Positions 9,001 to 17,095 of a DNA stretch of 64,000 bases are shown piece by piece; position 1 is the first letter of the stretch; each line of letters opens with the position of its first letter. The stretch lies in assembly GCF_000717055.1 (NCBI RefSeq), contig NZ_JNXI01000008.1:124001-188000 (forward strand). The letters run 5' to 3'. The DNA is from Streptomyces iakyrus (lineage in GTDB: Bacteria; Actinomycetota; Actinomycetes; Streptomycetales; Streptomycetaceae). The notes below the pieces were generated by a model. The model was not told where the DNA came from. It worked only from the letters and a program-made list of their open reading frames with translations, and did not search any database. Both the position numbers and the translations under genes were made by a program.

Positions 9001-9683
9001 ACACCCTCGGCGGCACGGGCGCACGGCTCTCCGTCAACGGCCACGACGTCCTGCGCCTGGCCAAGGGCCGGAGCAGCGCGGCGGTCTCCCTCTCCGGCGG
9101 CGTCAACAAGGTGACCGTGACCGGAGGCCCGTCCACGACCCTGGTCGACCGCCTCACGGTCACACCGACCGTGGGCACGCTGCCGGTGCGCACCTACGAG
9201 GCGGGGGACGCACGGCTCGCGGGCTCGGCCACGCTCGCCCCGCTCTCCCTCGCCACCGGCGGCACGGCGATCACGGGCATCGGCGGGGCTCCCGGCAACG
9301 GCAACACCGCGACGTTCACCGTCTCCGCCGACCAGGCCGGCCTGTACGCGCTGCGCATCCGCTACTCCAACCCGGAGCAGTCCGAGGCCACCCACTACAA
9401 CCCCGACCCGCTCGCCCGCCACGCCGACATCAGCGTCAACGGCGGCGCCGCGCGGCGCGTCGGCTTCCCGCACAGCTTCCACCAGAACAACTTCTGGGAG
9501 CTGACCGTCCCGGTGCAGTTGAAGAAGGGGATGAACACGATCGGCTTCCGCTCCGAGGAACTGCCGAACTTCGACGGCACCTCCTACGCGTCGGACACCT
9601 TCCCCGGCGTGCTGCTCCGCTCCCGTTACGCGCCGCTGATCGACCGGATCAGCGTCGTCCCGTTCGCGCGGGAGGTCGGCTGA
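6030..9683 (+). CDS. Secreted multidomain clan GH-A glycoside hydrolase
   Basis: This 1217-aa protein starts at ATG 6030 behind a GAGG site. Its Arg-rich signal peptide ends near AQAAEA. Domains by eye: LamG/concanavalin-like sandwich (~35-245), bacterial Ig-like domain (~265-345), TIM-barrel catalytic domain (~350-740), and three CBM6/35-like sandwiches starting near 780, 930 and 1053, each opening with YEAEDA-like sequence. FNEPEGN puts the presumed acid/base at Glu468; NINEYAFN puts a presumed nucleophile at Glu584. The two glutamates and NEP motif fit clan GH-A, nearest GH39-like enzymes, but the family is not certain. It probably cuts an outside polysaccharide whose products enter through the neighbouring importer. 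The frame stays open upstream to 5610, but that part is the operator-rich promoter region. Confidence 0.85.
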   Translation: MPSADRSARRRAPAAVTLALGAGLLAAPAAPAQAAEAPRPAARYTFDQDDMTSGKITDSSGNGLTADLVNGSTARSVEGTGGGKALALPGGAADSDGAYVRLPRAVVGDAADLTVSARVKWSGDKSPWQRIFDLGTNTTKYLFSTPYNGSGLFQTSVTTGGGGAEAQVRGYAPLPSAEWRTVTVTLDTSAGRLTTYLDGVAVSSAATAVKAKDLLDASATTAGYIGKSFYPDPLLKGAIDDFTVWHSALSAEQVAGTVGTVPTLQELSKTSFEARTTTGTAPSLPAAVRASFSDGYDRDTPVTWDAVPADEYAAPGTFTVSGTAAGRSVKATVTVFREGQLTVDLGSDTGAFHGGASGTLYGVYGPDVPTNNLMEGMGLRTVSTKAQDGPQHPGADALEVVKPLADSTDGDVYIYMTDIHRGFPYQWPGDTPAEKLKLYKEKIAEQVDQVLKLPEQYRDNIVFVPFNEPEGNMFGTGEWSYNKVSWLNDPDDFLAAWDDAYKLIKGKMPSARIAGPNTSVLYDQVKGFLGHTLAAGTLPDVITWHELSHPEAVRQSVAQYRAWEKDLFKGTSREGTQLPVNINEYAFNYHTSVPGQMIQWVSAIEESKVDADIAYWNIDGNLSDSAVQSNRGNGQWWLLNSYASMSGHTVKVTPPFPGENYTMQGVATLDEKRKQSRLIFGGSTGKGHITFAGVPKKVFGKNVHAWVREIEWSGQVGDSSGPKLLAETDLKVGDDGTVVLDFGDGVLPKLKESSAYEVVLSPAGEAKGAQAPPVRWQTSYEAEDAAHTGSGWSKNGPEGSPRDVSKFYTSGGYDVGGLRTGSDVTLDFTVDVPEDGTYDLSVFANSLNTFDKVKEQGPTNVFLRVDGKAGTEQELHLPLGYKWVVWDHTDTQVKLTKGKHTLTLAAKSADGKRATRGDAIVDRLTLSLPRASAGTQVYEGELAWPSGGARPVYDLPKRAATGSGAVRVAKGQSATFWVYSPADREATLQVDTLGGTGARLSVNGHDVLRLAKGRSSAAVSLSGGVNKVTVTGGPSTTLVDRLTVTPTVGTLPVRTYEAGDARLAGSATLAPLSLATGGTAITGIGGAPGNGNTATFTVSADQAGLYALRIRYSNPEQSEATHYNPDPLARHADISVNGGAARRVGFPHSFHQNNFWELTVPVQLKKGMNTIGFRSEELPNFDGTSYASDTFPGVLLRSRYAPLIDRISVVPFAREVG

Positions 9684-9692
9684 GGTGACATC

Positions 9693-9724
9693 GGCCCGGT
9701 CCGTCACGCCTGACGGTCCGGGCC
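9693..9724 (+). terminator. Hairpin terminator after the secreted hydrolase
   Basis: A 14-base stem (GGCCCGGTCCGTCA against TGACGGTCCGGGCC, one mismatch) with a four-base loop begins 10 bases after the hydrolase stop. There is no T-run, as is usual for streptomycete terminators. Confidence 0.7.
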
Positions 9725-9862
9725 GCCCCCTGGATGCCCCCTCCCCCGGGCCGACGGGCCGGGCGCCGTCCACACCCCGCCGTCACCAGACCTTCACGTC
9801 TGTCCGCCGCCGGCGCGGCCTCCCTGGGAACCCGGGTGTCATCGACCGGGAGGGACTGGGCT

Positions 9863-10066
9863 GTGATCGCTGTCGCCGTACTGCTGCTGCCGGCTCTGGG
9901 TGTGCTGCTGTTTGTGATGGACCGCGTCGAGGACCGGCTGTCCGCCCGCCCGTCGGCGGCCCGCCACGCCCGCAAACGTCACCTGCGCCTGGTCCACGAC
10001 GCCGGCCCGCCCCGCAGCGGGCACACTCCCACCCGGCGTTCCCGGCGGCACGGCAAGGCAGCCTGA
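9863..10066 (+). CDS. Small single-pass membrane protein
   Basis: This 67-aa protein has one N-terminal transmembrane helix (IAVAVLLLPALGVLLFVMD), then a basic cytoplasmic tail rich in Arg and His that ends RRSRRHGKAA. The GTG at 9863 is chosen because a GGGAGG site lies just upstream and the helix starts at once; the frame is open further upstream but without protein-like composition. The function is unknown. It sits just before the VOC gene on the same strand. Confidence 0.6.
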   Translation: MIAVAVLLLPALGVLLFVMDRVEDRLSARPSAARHARKRHLRLVHDAGPPRSGHTPTRRSRRHGKAA

Positions 10067-10131
10067 CGCGGGGTCGCCCCGCCCCGTTTCGAACGCGCTC
10101 ACCGGGCACACTGACTGCCGGAGGTGATCAC

Positions 10132-10557
10132 GTGTCAGAACAGGGATCGCTGAAAATGCATCAGGTGGTGCTCGACGGCACCGACATCCGAGGACTCGCG
10201 GAGTTCTACCGCTCGTTGCTCGGTCTGGTCTACGGCCCGGGGGACGAGCCGCCCGAGGCGGGTGAGCACGACGAACGGGGGCAGGACTGGCTGGTGCTGC
10301 GCACCCCCGACGGGGCGCCCCGGCTGGCCTTCCAGCACGTCGACCGGCTGACGCGGCCGACGTGGCCCGACGGCCCGGTGCCGCAGCAACTGCACTTGGA
10401 CCTGAGCGTGACGTCGATCGAGGATCTCGAGACACAGCACGAGCGCGTGCTGAACCTCGGCGGCCGTCTGCTGTCCGACAACAAGCAGGGGCCCGACGAA
10501 CCCTTCCGGGTCTACGCCGATCCCGCGGGCCATCCGTTCTGCGTCTTCGTCGCCTGA
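10132..10557 (+). CDS. VOC (glyoxalase/bleomycin-resistance fold) family protein
   Basis: This 141-aa protein has the two-module VOC layout: HQVVLDGTDIRGLAEFYRSLLG opens the first beta-alpha-beta-beta-beta unit, and FRVYADPAGHPFCVF ends the second. Metal-ligand candidates are the first His, the His of LHLDLSV and a late acidic residue. The start is GTG 10132, preceded by GGAGGTGATCA, an unusually long match to the 16S anti-Shine-Dalgarno sequence, which predicts strong translation. VOC proteins include dioxygenases, glyoxalases and drug-binding proteins; nothing here chooses between them. Confidence 0.85.
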   Translation: MSEQGSLKMHQVVLDGTDIRGLAEFYRSLLGLVYGPGDEPPEAGEHDERGQDWLVLRTPDGAPRLAFQHVDRLTRPTWPDGPVPQQLHLDLSVTSIEDLETQHERVLNLGGRLLSDNKQGPDEPFRVYADPAGHPFCVFVA

Positions 10558-10616
10558 GCGCACGCTGAGGCGAAACACTCATGGACATCAGGCCGGGGCC
10601 GCCCCGCCCTGCGGAA

Positions 10617-10756
10617 TGATCGGTTCGTGTGGCCAGGCCTCGCCACTGCTTACGGCGGCTGGCGCATCGCTCGAGAGTGTGGCGCTGCTTATGGACATCC
10701 GCATCGAAGCTTGGAGGGCGCCCGCCTTGGCGGCCTCGCCGCAGACTCCGGCCCAT
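10617..10756 (-). pseudogene. IS5-family transposase, C-terminal fragment
   Basis: The minus strand reads GGRPPSFDADVHKQR, then LERC and KQWRGLATRTD. This matches the C-terminal signature of IS5-type transposases (usual form GGRPPAFDxxxYKxRNxVERCF...KQWRGLATRYDK). Only this tail remains, with no start and with changed key positions. The same transposase type is present as a longer remnant at 22289-22830 in the same orientation. Confidence 0.7.
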
Positions 10757-11169
10757 TTGGTCCGATGACGGTGGAGGCGCCTGCCCGGTCAGCCCTCATC
10801 AGGGCGCTCTCCCACGCGGACGACGCGGTACCCGCGAGCGGTAACTCGCGGTTGGCAGTCCAGATCGCGATCCTGCACGGATCCGCTGGCGCTCTCGCCA
10901 CGGTGTACACGACGACAAACTCCCTCGCCGTCACGGTCCTACCGCCGTGGTCGCGGTGGGGCTGGCGTGGATGCTCGACCGGCGCCGGGGACAGGGGAGG
11001 ATGCGTGATCGGATGCCCTGCTCAACCGAGCCCCCGCAGGAAGGCACCACGTCTTGCCAGCGCCCAAGAGGACGAGTTCAATGCGTTCTTCCGACAAATC
11101 AGCCTGCTGGTCCGCCACCTGGTGGTGGGAACAAGAAATCCAGCGCGGCGTCGTCAACGTGATGGCCGC
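10757..11169. other. Stretch without a supported gene
   Basis: Several short frames are open on both strands, but none resembles a known protein or has a convincing ribosome binding site. It lies between the transposase tail and the aquaporin-like remnant, so it is probably decayed DNA. It may hold the missing first half of the aquaporin gene, but I cannot align it. Confidence 0.4.
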
Positions 11170-11395
11170 GGCCCCCCTGCCCTGATCGTCACCCTTGGCA
11201 CGCTCACCGGCGGGTCCGCCCACCCTGCCCGCCCGCTGTCTGGGCGCACCAGCCTGTTTACTGGTCACATCTATGGATCTACCTGGTGGCACCGATCGCA
11301 GGGGTGACCCTCACCGCCCTGCTGGCCCGGTGGGAGGCACATCGCCCCCACCGCTCTCCGAGGAGCGGACCCGCACAGTTGCGCGGAAGGCGATC
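11170..11395 (+). pseudogene. Aquaporin (MIP family) C-terminal remnant, frameshifted
   Basis: One plus-strand frame reads GTLTGGSAHPARPLSG, close to the second NPA box of aquaporins (TGGSLNPARSLGP). It then breaks, and the next frame continues as PVYWSHLWIYLVAPIAGV, matching the following last helix (W(V/I)Y..AP..GA) at the expected distance. So the end of a MIP channel gene is present with a frameshift near 11225-11245 and a changed NPA motif (HPA). No start or first NPA box was found. Confidence 0.55.
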
Positions 11396-11529
11396 GGAGA
11401 CTGGCCAGTGCGCTGCTGGAAGTATTCGCTGAAGTTGGTGGCGCTCCTGCTGCCACCTTCTTCCGGGCGGTGCGCCGTCTGCGCGCTGCCCTGCCCTTGA
11501 GTTTGGCCCGCTTGAAGCCACACCGAGCA

Positions 11530-14500
11530 CTACGGGGTGTGGCGCCACATGGCGATGGTCCCGTAAGCGCCTCCCGTTGCCAACTGCTGGCCTGGGCCGA
11601 AAGCGAGGCTGTACACAGGTTCCGCGTGGCCCGTGAGGATCGTCGATCGACCGCTTGGATACCAGAGGGAAACTCGACCGTCCTCGGCGCCGGCTGCAAT
11701 GGCTGCTTCTCCGTTTCCCTCAGGAATGGCCAGCACAGTCACCGGACTGTCATGCATGCGCCGGTCCACGAACAGGCCGTCCTTGGTGTCGTACAGCCGG
11801 ACTTCGCCGTCATCGTGCCCAAGCGCCACCACCGACTGTTCGCCCCACTTGCCGACCGTCATGCACCCGGGACGCCGGCCGGGCAGGGCGACTGTCCATT
11901 CCGGCTCAGCCTCCCTCGGGCGCCAACAGGTGAGGGAATCGTCGTCGTGGTGGGCGATGATGTGCCCCGCCTGATAGGCGATGAGACGGCACGGGGTCGG
12001 CATGTGCTGCTGGCCGACGTCTCTTCCGGCGACGAGGTCGCGCAGGCGGACCCAGCCCTCGGTGTCCGCTGTCACCAAGGTGGTGCTGTCAGGACCGCCA
12101 ACGGTTGCTGCGACAAGCCGGGCCTGGCCCGTTCGAGGTACGGGTGAGCGTTCGTTCGAAAGAACGTTCCACAGCCACAGTTCGTCGTCTTCCCCGTGGA
12201 GCAGGATACTTGGGGCGCCCTGGGGGCCGTATGACCACACGGCGCGAACCCCGCACTGATGGCGTCCGGCTTGCAGAGGCGCCGCCGCGGTCCCAGGCTT
12301 GCAGGTCCACAGTTCCGCTTCGCTGTCGGCCGTGACTAGGAGTGGGTCCCCGGCAGCATCCGCTGTCCAGCACAGGGCTCGGACGGAACCGGAAAGTCCG
12401 GACCTGTGATCTGTATGCACGGAATAGAGGTCCCAAAGGCGGATGGTGCCGTCGTCGCTCCCGCTGACACACTGGATTCCGTCCGCCATCGCGCTGACTG
12501 CCACGGCACCCACCGGACTTGTGTGTCCGCACAGGGTCCCCCGAGGAGTGCCATCGTTGGCATTCCAGATGTGCACGCGGTTGTCTTCACATCCTGCGAT
12601 CAGCATCTCTCGGCCCTCGACCCGCCCGAAGACCAAGGACCGCGCTGGGCCGCTCGCCAGGGTATGGACGTGCCGCGCACTGCCGTTTTCGGTGTCCCAG
12701 ACGATCACCTTGAGGTCCGCCCCTGCTGTGGCGGCTAGCGTGCACCCTGCAGTGGTGCCTAGGGCGACAGCGAGGACGCCGGCTGTATGACACGTGAGAA
12801 GAGCCCGCAGGGAGCCTTTCCTCAGGTCCCACAGCCGTGCGCTGTGGTCAGCGGAACCGGAGAGCACCATCCCCGCACCGGGCTCTCCGGCCGCTGAAAG
12901 AGCCATGACCGTGTCGTGGTGCCATCCGACTCTCTTTGTCGCGTGCGTCCGCCGGATCTCTAGGGATGCCGCAGTGGCATACAACAGGTCCGCGTCGTCC
13001 GGCGTCACAGTGAAGGCGGTGATGCGTTCGGGATGCACAACTGCTGTGATCCGCTCATCACCGGCTCTATTCCAGCTGCGTAGAGTCCCGTCGCACAATG
13101 CGGTGACCGTCTCCTCCCCCTCGGTGCGGGTCACGGCGACGGACGTTGGCCGTTGTGCACTGAACACGGCGATGTCGTCACCGCTCCACACCCGCACGGT
13201 GTTGTCCTCGGCTGCGGAAACGATGACATGTCGATTGCCCAGGGTACCGGTGCCGAGCGCGCGTACGCTGGCGGTATGCCCGTGTAGCGCGCGTGAGCGT
13301 ATGCCGCTCCACAGGGCGCGCTCCAGGGCCCAGCCGGATTCCGGCATAGCAGACGCGCATGCTTCTGCCAGGCGGTGCGCACCGGTGCGCCGCGCCCAGA
13401 GCCGCATGGCCGCGAGTGCGAGGTGATGCGGCGGTTCCTCGTCATGCGGTGCGGCTGCACGCCGGGCTTCCAGTGCAAGGACGACGGCCTGAGCCGACTG
13501 CGGGTCGAGGCTGGTCGCGTTCTCCGCGAGTGAGAGGTGGTCGAGAGCCAGCACGAGGTTGGGGTCGTGCAGGAGGATGTCTTCGAGCGCCCTACCGTGT
13601 GCGGCGTGGACGGCGAGGTATTTGCGGACATAGGGTGGCGGCAGAAGATCCGCGGGGGGTCGATCGGGATCGGTCATCCTCTGTCGTACGGCTGCCGCCA
13701 GACTACGGGCCACGTCTGCGTGGTGTGCGGACACCGCGGCCTCGGTCTCACCGCCCAGGCATTGAGCGATCATCAGGCTGCGGAAGACCTCGTGGGAGAG
13801 CCGGTAGACGGCTTGTTCGTCCTCCTCGTCGATCAGGACGTACGGGGCTGCGATACGGAGCAGGTTGTCAATGTCCTGCTCGCTTACGCCTGGCCCCCCC
13901 GATATGCCGCTGGCCGAGGAGGCCCATACGTCTCCTGACCGCGGCATGCCGCGTCCCTCGCTCAGAGCGAGGGCGAGAAGGAGCGGCCGTGCGGCCTGGG
14001 AGGTGCTCATGACGCGCCTCATAGCTGTGGTGAACAGGGCGTCGTCTTGCAAACCGGTGTCGGCCACTTCTGTGAGGACCTGGGGCAGGACGTCGGCACG
14101 GTGCCCTTCGATCCGCGAGACGAGTTCGTGAACAGCGAGCCGGGCCGCTAGAAAGGCTGGTTCCTGCGCGGCGATCGCGTCGGCTGCCTGCTCTATCGCT
14201 TGATCGGAGAGTTCAAGTGTGCGCATCTTCTGCAGGCGCAACCGTACGTACTGGTGAACGGCCTCAGGATCACGGTCGAGTACGATCAGCCGTTCGCCGG
14301 GGAGGCCGTCCGGAGCCAACACCTCCAGCAGGTCACCGGAGACTGCATCTTGGGAGTGCTGGCGTTGTACCGGCCTGGTGCCTACCACCACGGCGCATCG
14401 CGGAAGCCCCGACAACCAGCGCAGCACGTCGGCCACAGCGCGGGGATGGGCTGCTTCGTCAAGAGCGTCCACGAGGAAGGTGAAGGGTCTGCTCCGGTCA

Positions 14501-15693
14501 GTCAAGGACGAAGCGAGTGAATCCGCCAGTGAGCTCGTACCCAAGGCGGCCAGCGCTTCGGAGGGATAGCCGACGGCCCTGGCGATACTTTCCAGAATGC
14601 CCCGGCGATCCATACCGGTGGCATGCACGATCCCCTGGAACGCGTAGTCCGGGGGTGTTTCGTCGGGGGCGGGCTCTGCGATGTATCTGCCGCGGACCAG
14701 GAGCTGCCGCAGCCTGGGGCGTGACAAGGCGGCGACGTTGCCGAGCAGCGCCGACTTGCCCTGACCGCCTTCGCCGGTGACCACCAGCATCCCTGACGTT
14801 TCCTTCTTCAACCATGTCGCGATACGGCGCTTCTCTGCCTGTCTGCCCACGAAGTACCAAGCCGCGTCGCCGTGTTCTGCCCCACTCGCCTTGGGAATGA
14901 GGTGCAGGCGTTCGTCGGCCGACAGCGAGCGAATGAACCCGGTGAGGTCTTCGTAGACGTCCAACGACGCGTTGGCGCCCGTGACAACGGGTGTGCGCCG
15001 GATCAGCAGCCCGCTCGTGAAGGACGCAAAAACATAAGGATTCGGCAGCCGGCGCCGCAACTGGTCAGCGAGGTCCCATGTACGCACCTGGTTGCTGCCG
15101 CGGAAGGACCCGAGGGCGAGCTCGAGCGCGTGAGAGAAGACACCCAGGCGGGTTTCGCCCTCTCGTGAAGCGCCTAGCAGCAGTACTCGCTCGGCGGCAT
15201 GCGGGTCGTCCCGCAGGAGACAGGAATGCACGAACTCGACGAAGCGTGCGGACCTGCACCCGTCGATCAAAATCATGGCCCATGAGTCTCCGGCGTGGGG
15301 GCTGCGCTCGCGTCTACGGATGAACGAGGCGAGCACCTCCGGGGTCAGGCCACTGCCGTCCACAGCCACATCGCTCTCCAACAACGCCATGGAAGCGCGC
15401 AGATCGTTGGACCAACCGTGCCCGACCCAGTGCAATACGGTGTTACGAGGCTGACGGGGGTTTGCCCACTCCTGCAGACGCCGTGTGACCGCACTCGCGT
15501 TGCGCTCCCTCGGCAGAACCGGCCACGGCACGGGGACGCCGCCGAACTCCGCCAGGGCCGCGCCCACGGCCTGCGCTTCCAGCTCGGCGGCCCCCGGCCC
15601 CTGTGCTGAATCCCCGTGCAAGTCTGGGAGGTTGTCGTAGTGAGTGAGGACGACGGATACGACATCGAACTCCGCCGACTGCAGCTCCTTCAT
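11530..15693 (-). CDS. Caspase-like / STAND NTPase / WD40-repeat protein
   Basis: This 1387-aa protein starts at ATG 15693 behind TTAGGAGAT. Residues 1-240 look like a caspase-fold (clan CD) peptidase: VLHWVGHGW gives His92 and ILIDGCRSARF gives Cys146. A STAND-type NTPase follows, with an FVGRQAEKRRI entry motif (~281), a Walker A GEGGQGKS at 307-314 and a Walker B-like FLVDALDEA near 400. A helical linker leads to many WD40 repeats from ~810 to the end, with ends such as VSGSDDGTIRLWDL and LSGSADHSARLWDL. Family knowledge: STAND proteins oligomerise when the repeat sensor meets its trigger and then switch on the effector domain. Inference: a conflict or programmed-death protease. It is the last gene of a tight three-gene operon, 10 bases after the lipase stop. 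Confidence 0.85.
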   Translation of the reverse strand: MKELQSAEFDVVSVVLTHYDNLPDLHGDSAQGPGAAELEAQAVGAALAEFGGVPVPWPVLPRERNASAVTRRLQEWANPRQPRNTVLHWVGHGWSNDLRASMALLESDVAVDGSGLTPEVLASFIRRRERSPHAGDSWAMILIDGCRSARFVEFVHSCLLRDDPHAAERVLLLGASREGETRLGVFSHALELALGSFRGSNQVRTWDLADQLRRRLPNPYVFASFTSGLLIRRTPVVTGANASLDVYEDLTGFIRSLSADERLHLIPKASGAEHGDAAWYFVGRQAEKRRIATWLKKETSGMLVVTGEGGQGKSALLGNVAALSRPRLRQLLVRGRYIAEPAPDETPPDYAFQGIVHATGMDRRGILESIARAVGYPSEALAALGTSSLADSLASSLTDRSRPFTFLVDALDEAAHPRAVADVLRWLSGLPRCAVVVGTRPVQRQHSQDAVSGDLLEVLAPDGLPGERLIVLDRDPEAVHQYVRLRLQKMRTLELSDQAIEQAADAIAAQEPAFLAARLAVHELVSRIEGHRADVLPQVLTEVADTGLQDDALFTTAMRRVMSTSQAARPLLLALALSEGRGMPRSGDVWASSASGISGGPGVSEQDIDNLLRIAAPYVLIDEEDEQAVYRLSHEVFRSLMIAQCLGGETEAAVSAHHADVARSLAAAVRQRMTDPDRPPADLLPPPYVRKYLAVHAAHGRALEDILLHDPNLVLALDHLSLAENATSLDPQSAQAVVLALEARRAAAPHDEEPPHHLALAAMRLWARRTGAHRLAEACASAMPESGWALERALWSGIRSRALHGHTASVRALGTGTLGNRHVIVSAAEDNTVRVWSGDDIAVFSAQRPTSVAVTRTEGEETVTALCDGTLRSWNRAGDERITAVVHPERITAFTVTPDDADLLYATAASLEIRRTHATKRVGWHHDTVMALSAAGEPGAGMVLSGSADHSARLWDLRKGSLRALLTCHTAGVLAVALGTTAGCTLAATAGADLKVIVWDTENGSARHVHTLASGPARSLVFGRVEGREMLIAGCEDNRVHIWNANDGTPRGTLCGHTSPVGAVAVSAMADGIQCVSGSDDGTIRLWDLYSVHTDHRSGLSGSVRALCWTADAAGDPLLVTADSEAELWTCKPGTAAAPLQAGRHQCGVRAVWSYGPQGAPSILLHGEDDELWLWNVLSNERSPVPRTGQARLVAATVGGPDSTTLVTADTEGWVRLRDLVAGRDVGQQHMPTPCRLIAYQAGHIIAHHDDDSLTCWRPREAEPEWTVALPGRRPGCMTVGKWGEQSVVALGHDDGEVRLYDTKDGLFVDRRMHDSPVTVLAIPEGNGEAAIAAGAEDGRVSLWYPSGRSTILTGHAEPVYSLAFGPGQQLATGGAYGTIAMWRHTP

Positions 15694-15703
15694 GGCTCAT
15701 CTC

Positions 15704-17080
15704 CTAAGGCGCGGCAGCCAGCAGCAGCCTCGTCACGGGGGAACCTCCGCCGCCGGCGGCAGCTACCCGATAAAGGCCCGGCTGGATGAGGATCAGCTCT
15801 CCGGTTCGCCTCTCACCATGCTCCGCGTCCCCGTGCCGGAGGACGGGCGCCTCCTTGACGCTTCCGGTGCCCACGTCGACGACGTAGCAACTCGCCCCGG
15901 CTGCCTGGGAGCCGGTGACGGCGATGGTGAAGGGCTTGCCCGCTTGCACAACGTCCGGCACTTCGAGGCCTAGCTCGCCACCGCCGAGTGGTGCTCCTTG
16001 CTCGTCTTCCGAGATCACCGCGCAGACATGGTCCATCGCCTCCTTGGACCGGGCCAGAGCACCGTGGGACTGGTGCACGTAGGTCCGTTCAGCCTGCCGC
16101 AGTTCTGCAGAGTACCGGTACACGGTCCCATCACCGGAGTGGTCCAGCATGCGTGCGGCTGAGGTGGTGTCTTCGTCCGGGATGCCGTGATAGACCTCGA
16201 TGTTTCCCGAGAGCAGACTCATGCTTTGAAAGGTCGGCTGTCCAAGCCCCACCAGACACCGGTGGCCAGGCAACGGGAGGATGCGGGTCGCCGCACGATC
16301 AGACGCAACGCTCTCCGGGGCGATTCCGAGATCGCCTGCGGTGAGGTGGCGCAAGGTTCCGCTGTCCTGCACACAGCGGTAGGCGGGCAGAAGCTCATAG
16401 ACCGACGGCAGGGTTCGGGCGAGGGTCCGCAGCCGCTTTCGAGGCAGGGGGAAGGGGCTACCGACACCTTTGGAGAGCATCTGGACCGGGTCCAGTGAGC
16501 CGAGAAAGGGCGTGCCAAGGGTGACGATGGCTCGCACCTGGTCCAAGGCTCCGGGAATCCGGGCAAGCTCCTGCACCAGGAGTCCGCCCATCGAGTGGGC
16601 TACCAGGACGACGCGGGCCCGAACGCCACCCGGTCCGCGCGATTCGGCATGCCATCGCCAGGCCGTCAAGTGGGATTCGATCACCCTGGACAGCAGGGCA
16701 GCGTTGTGGGCGACGGGAAGGCGCCAGTCGTAGGGGAAAGGACGAAGTGCCGCCGGATGACGCACTACTTGGGTGATCCGTTCCAAAAGGCGGGTGTAGG
16801 GTTCTACTCCCGTCAGTACGGGCATGAAGGCCGGAAAGCGCAGGAGTCGCGTTGCGCGCACCCGGCGGCGCTCTGCCTCCGGATCTGGGTCGTCTACTTG
16901 CAAGTTTCTAAGTCCCTGGCCCGTCATCCAGGCGGACACGTACCAATTTGCGTCTGCAAGTCCCCAGAGTGTTTTACCTGTGGTGATGTCCACAAGTTCA
17001 CTGCCCATGATTCCCGGTATGACGATGACGGCATCGTGTGAGCCGGAAGGATGCGTCGTCGCGCTGCTGGCTGAGGTCAT
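15704..17080 (-). CDS. LCAT-type lipase/acyltransferase (alpha/beta hydrolase)
   Basis: This 458-aa protein has the hallmarks of the lecithin:cholesterol acyltransferase family: an oxyanion-loop IPGIMGS (~21-27), FPYDWR (~115-120), nucleophile elbow AHSMGG with Ser163, HSGDGTV for the catalytic Asp, and a later YVHQSHGAL for the His. An extra ~90-residue beta-rich C-terminal domain follows. There is no signal peptide, so it is probably cytosolic, which is unusual for a phospholipid-acting enzyme unless it is held inactive. ATG 17080 follows GAAGGAG. It starts 15 bases after the dehydrogenase-like gene and ends 10 bases before the caspase-STAND gene, its TAG lying inside that gene's ribosome binding site. 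It is a plausible membrane-damaging effector; the substrate is unproven. Confidence 0.85.
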   Translation of the reverse strand: MTSASSATTHPSGSHDAVIVIPGIMGSELVDITTGKTLWGLADANWYVSAWMTGQGLRNLQVDDPDPEAERRRVRATRLLRFPAFMPVLTGVEPYTRLLERITQVVRHPAALRPFPYDWRLPVAHNAALLSRVIESHLTAWRWHAESRGPGGVRARVVLVAHSMGGLLVQELARIPGALDQVRAIVTLGTPFLGSLDPVQMLSKGVGSPFPLPRKRLRTLARTLPSVYELLPAYRCVQDSGTLRHLTAGDLGIAPESVASDRAATRILPLPGHRCLVGLGQPTFQSMSLLSGNIEVYHGIPDEDTTSAARMLDHSGDGTVYRYSAELRQAERTYVHQSHGALARSKEAMDHVCAVISEDEQGAPLGGGELGLEVPDVVQAGKPFTIAVTGSQAAGASCYVVDVGTGSVKEAPVLRHGDAEHGERRTGELILIQPGLYRVAAAGGGGSPVTRLLLAAAP

Positions 17081-17095
17081 CGGCGACTCCTTCGG

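Noticed and set aside
9685..10131. Possible N-terminal extension of the VOC protein
   Set aside because: The added residues are low-complexity and overlap the small membrane protein in another frame, and GTG 10132 has an exceptional ribosome binding site.
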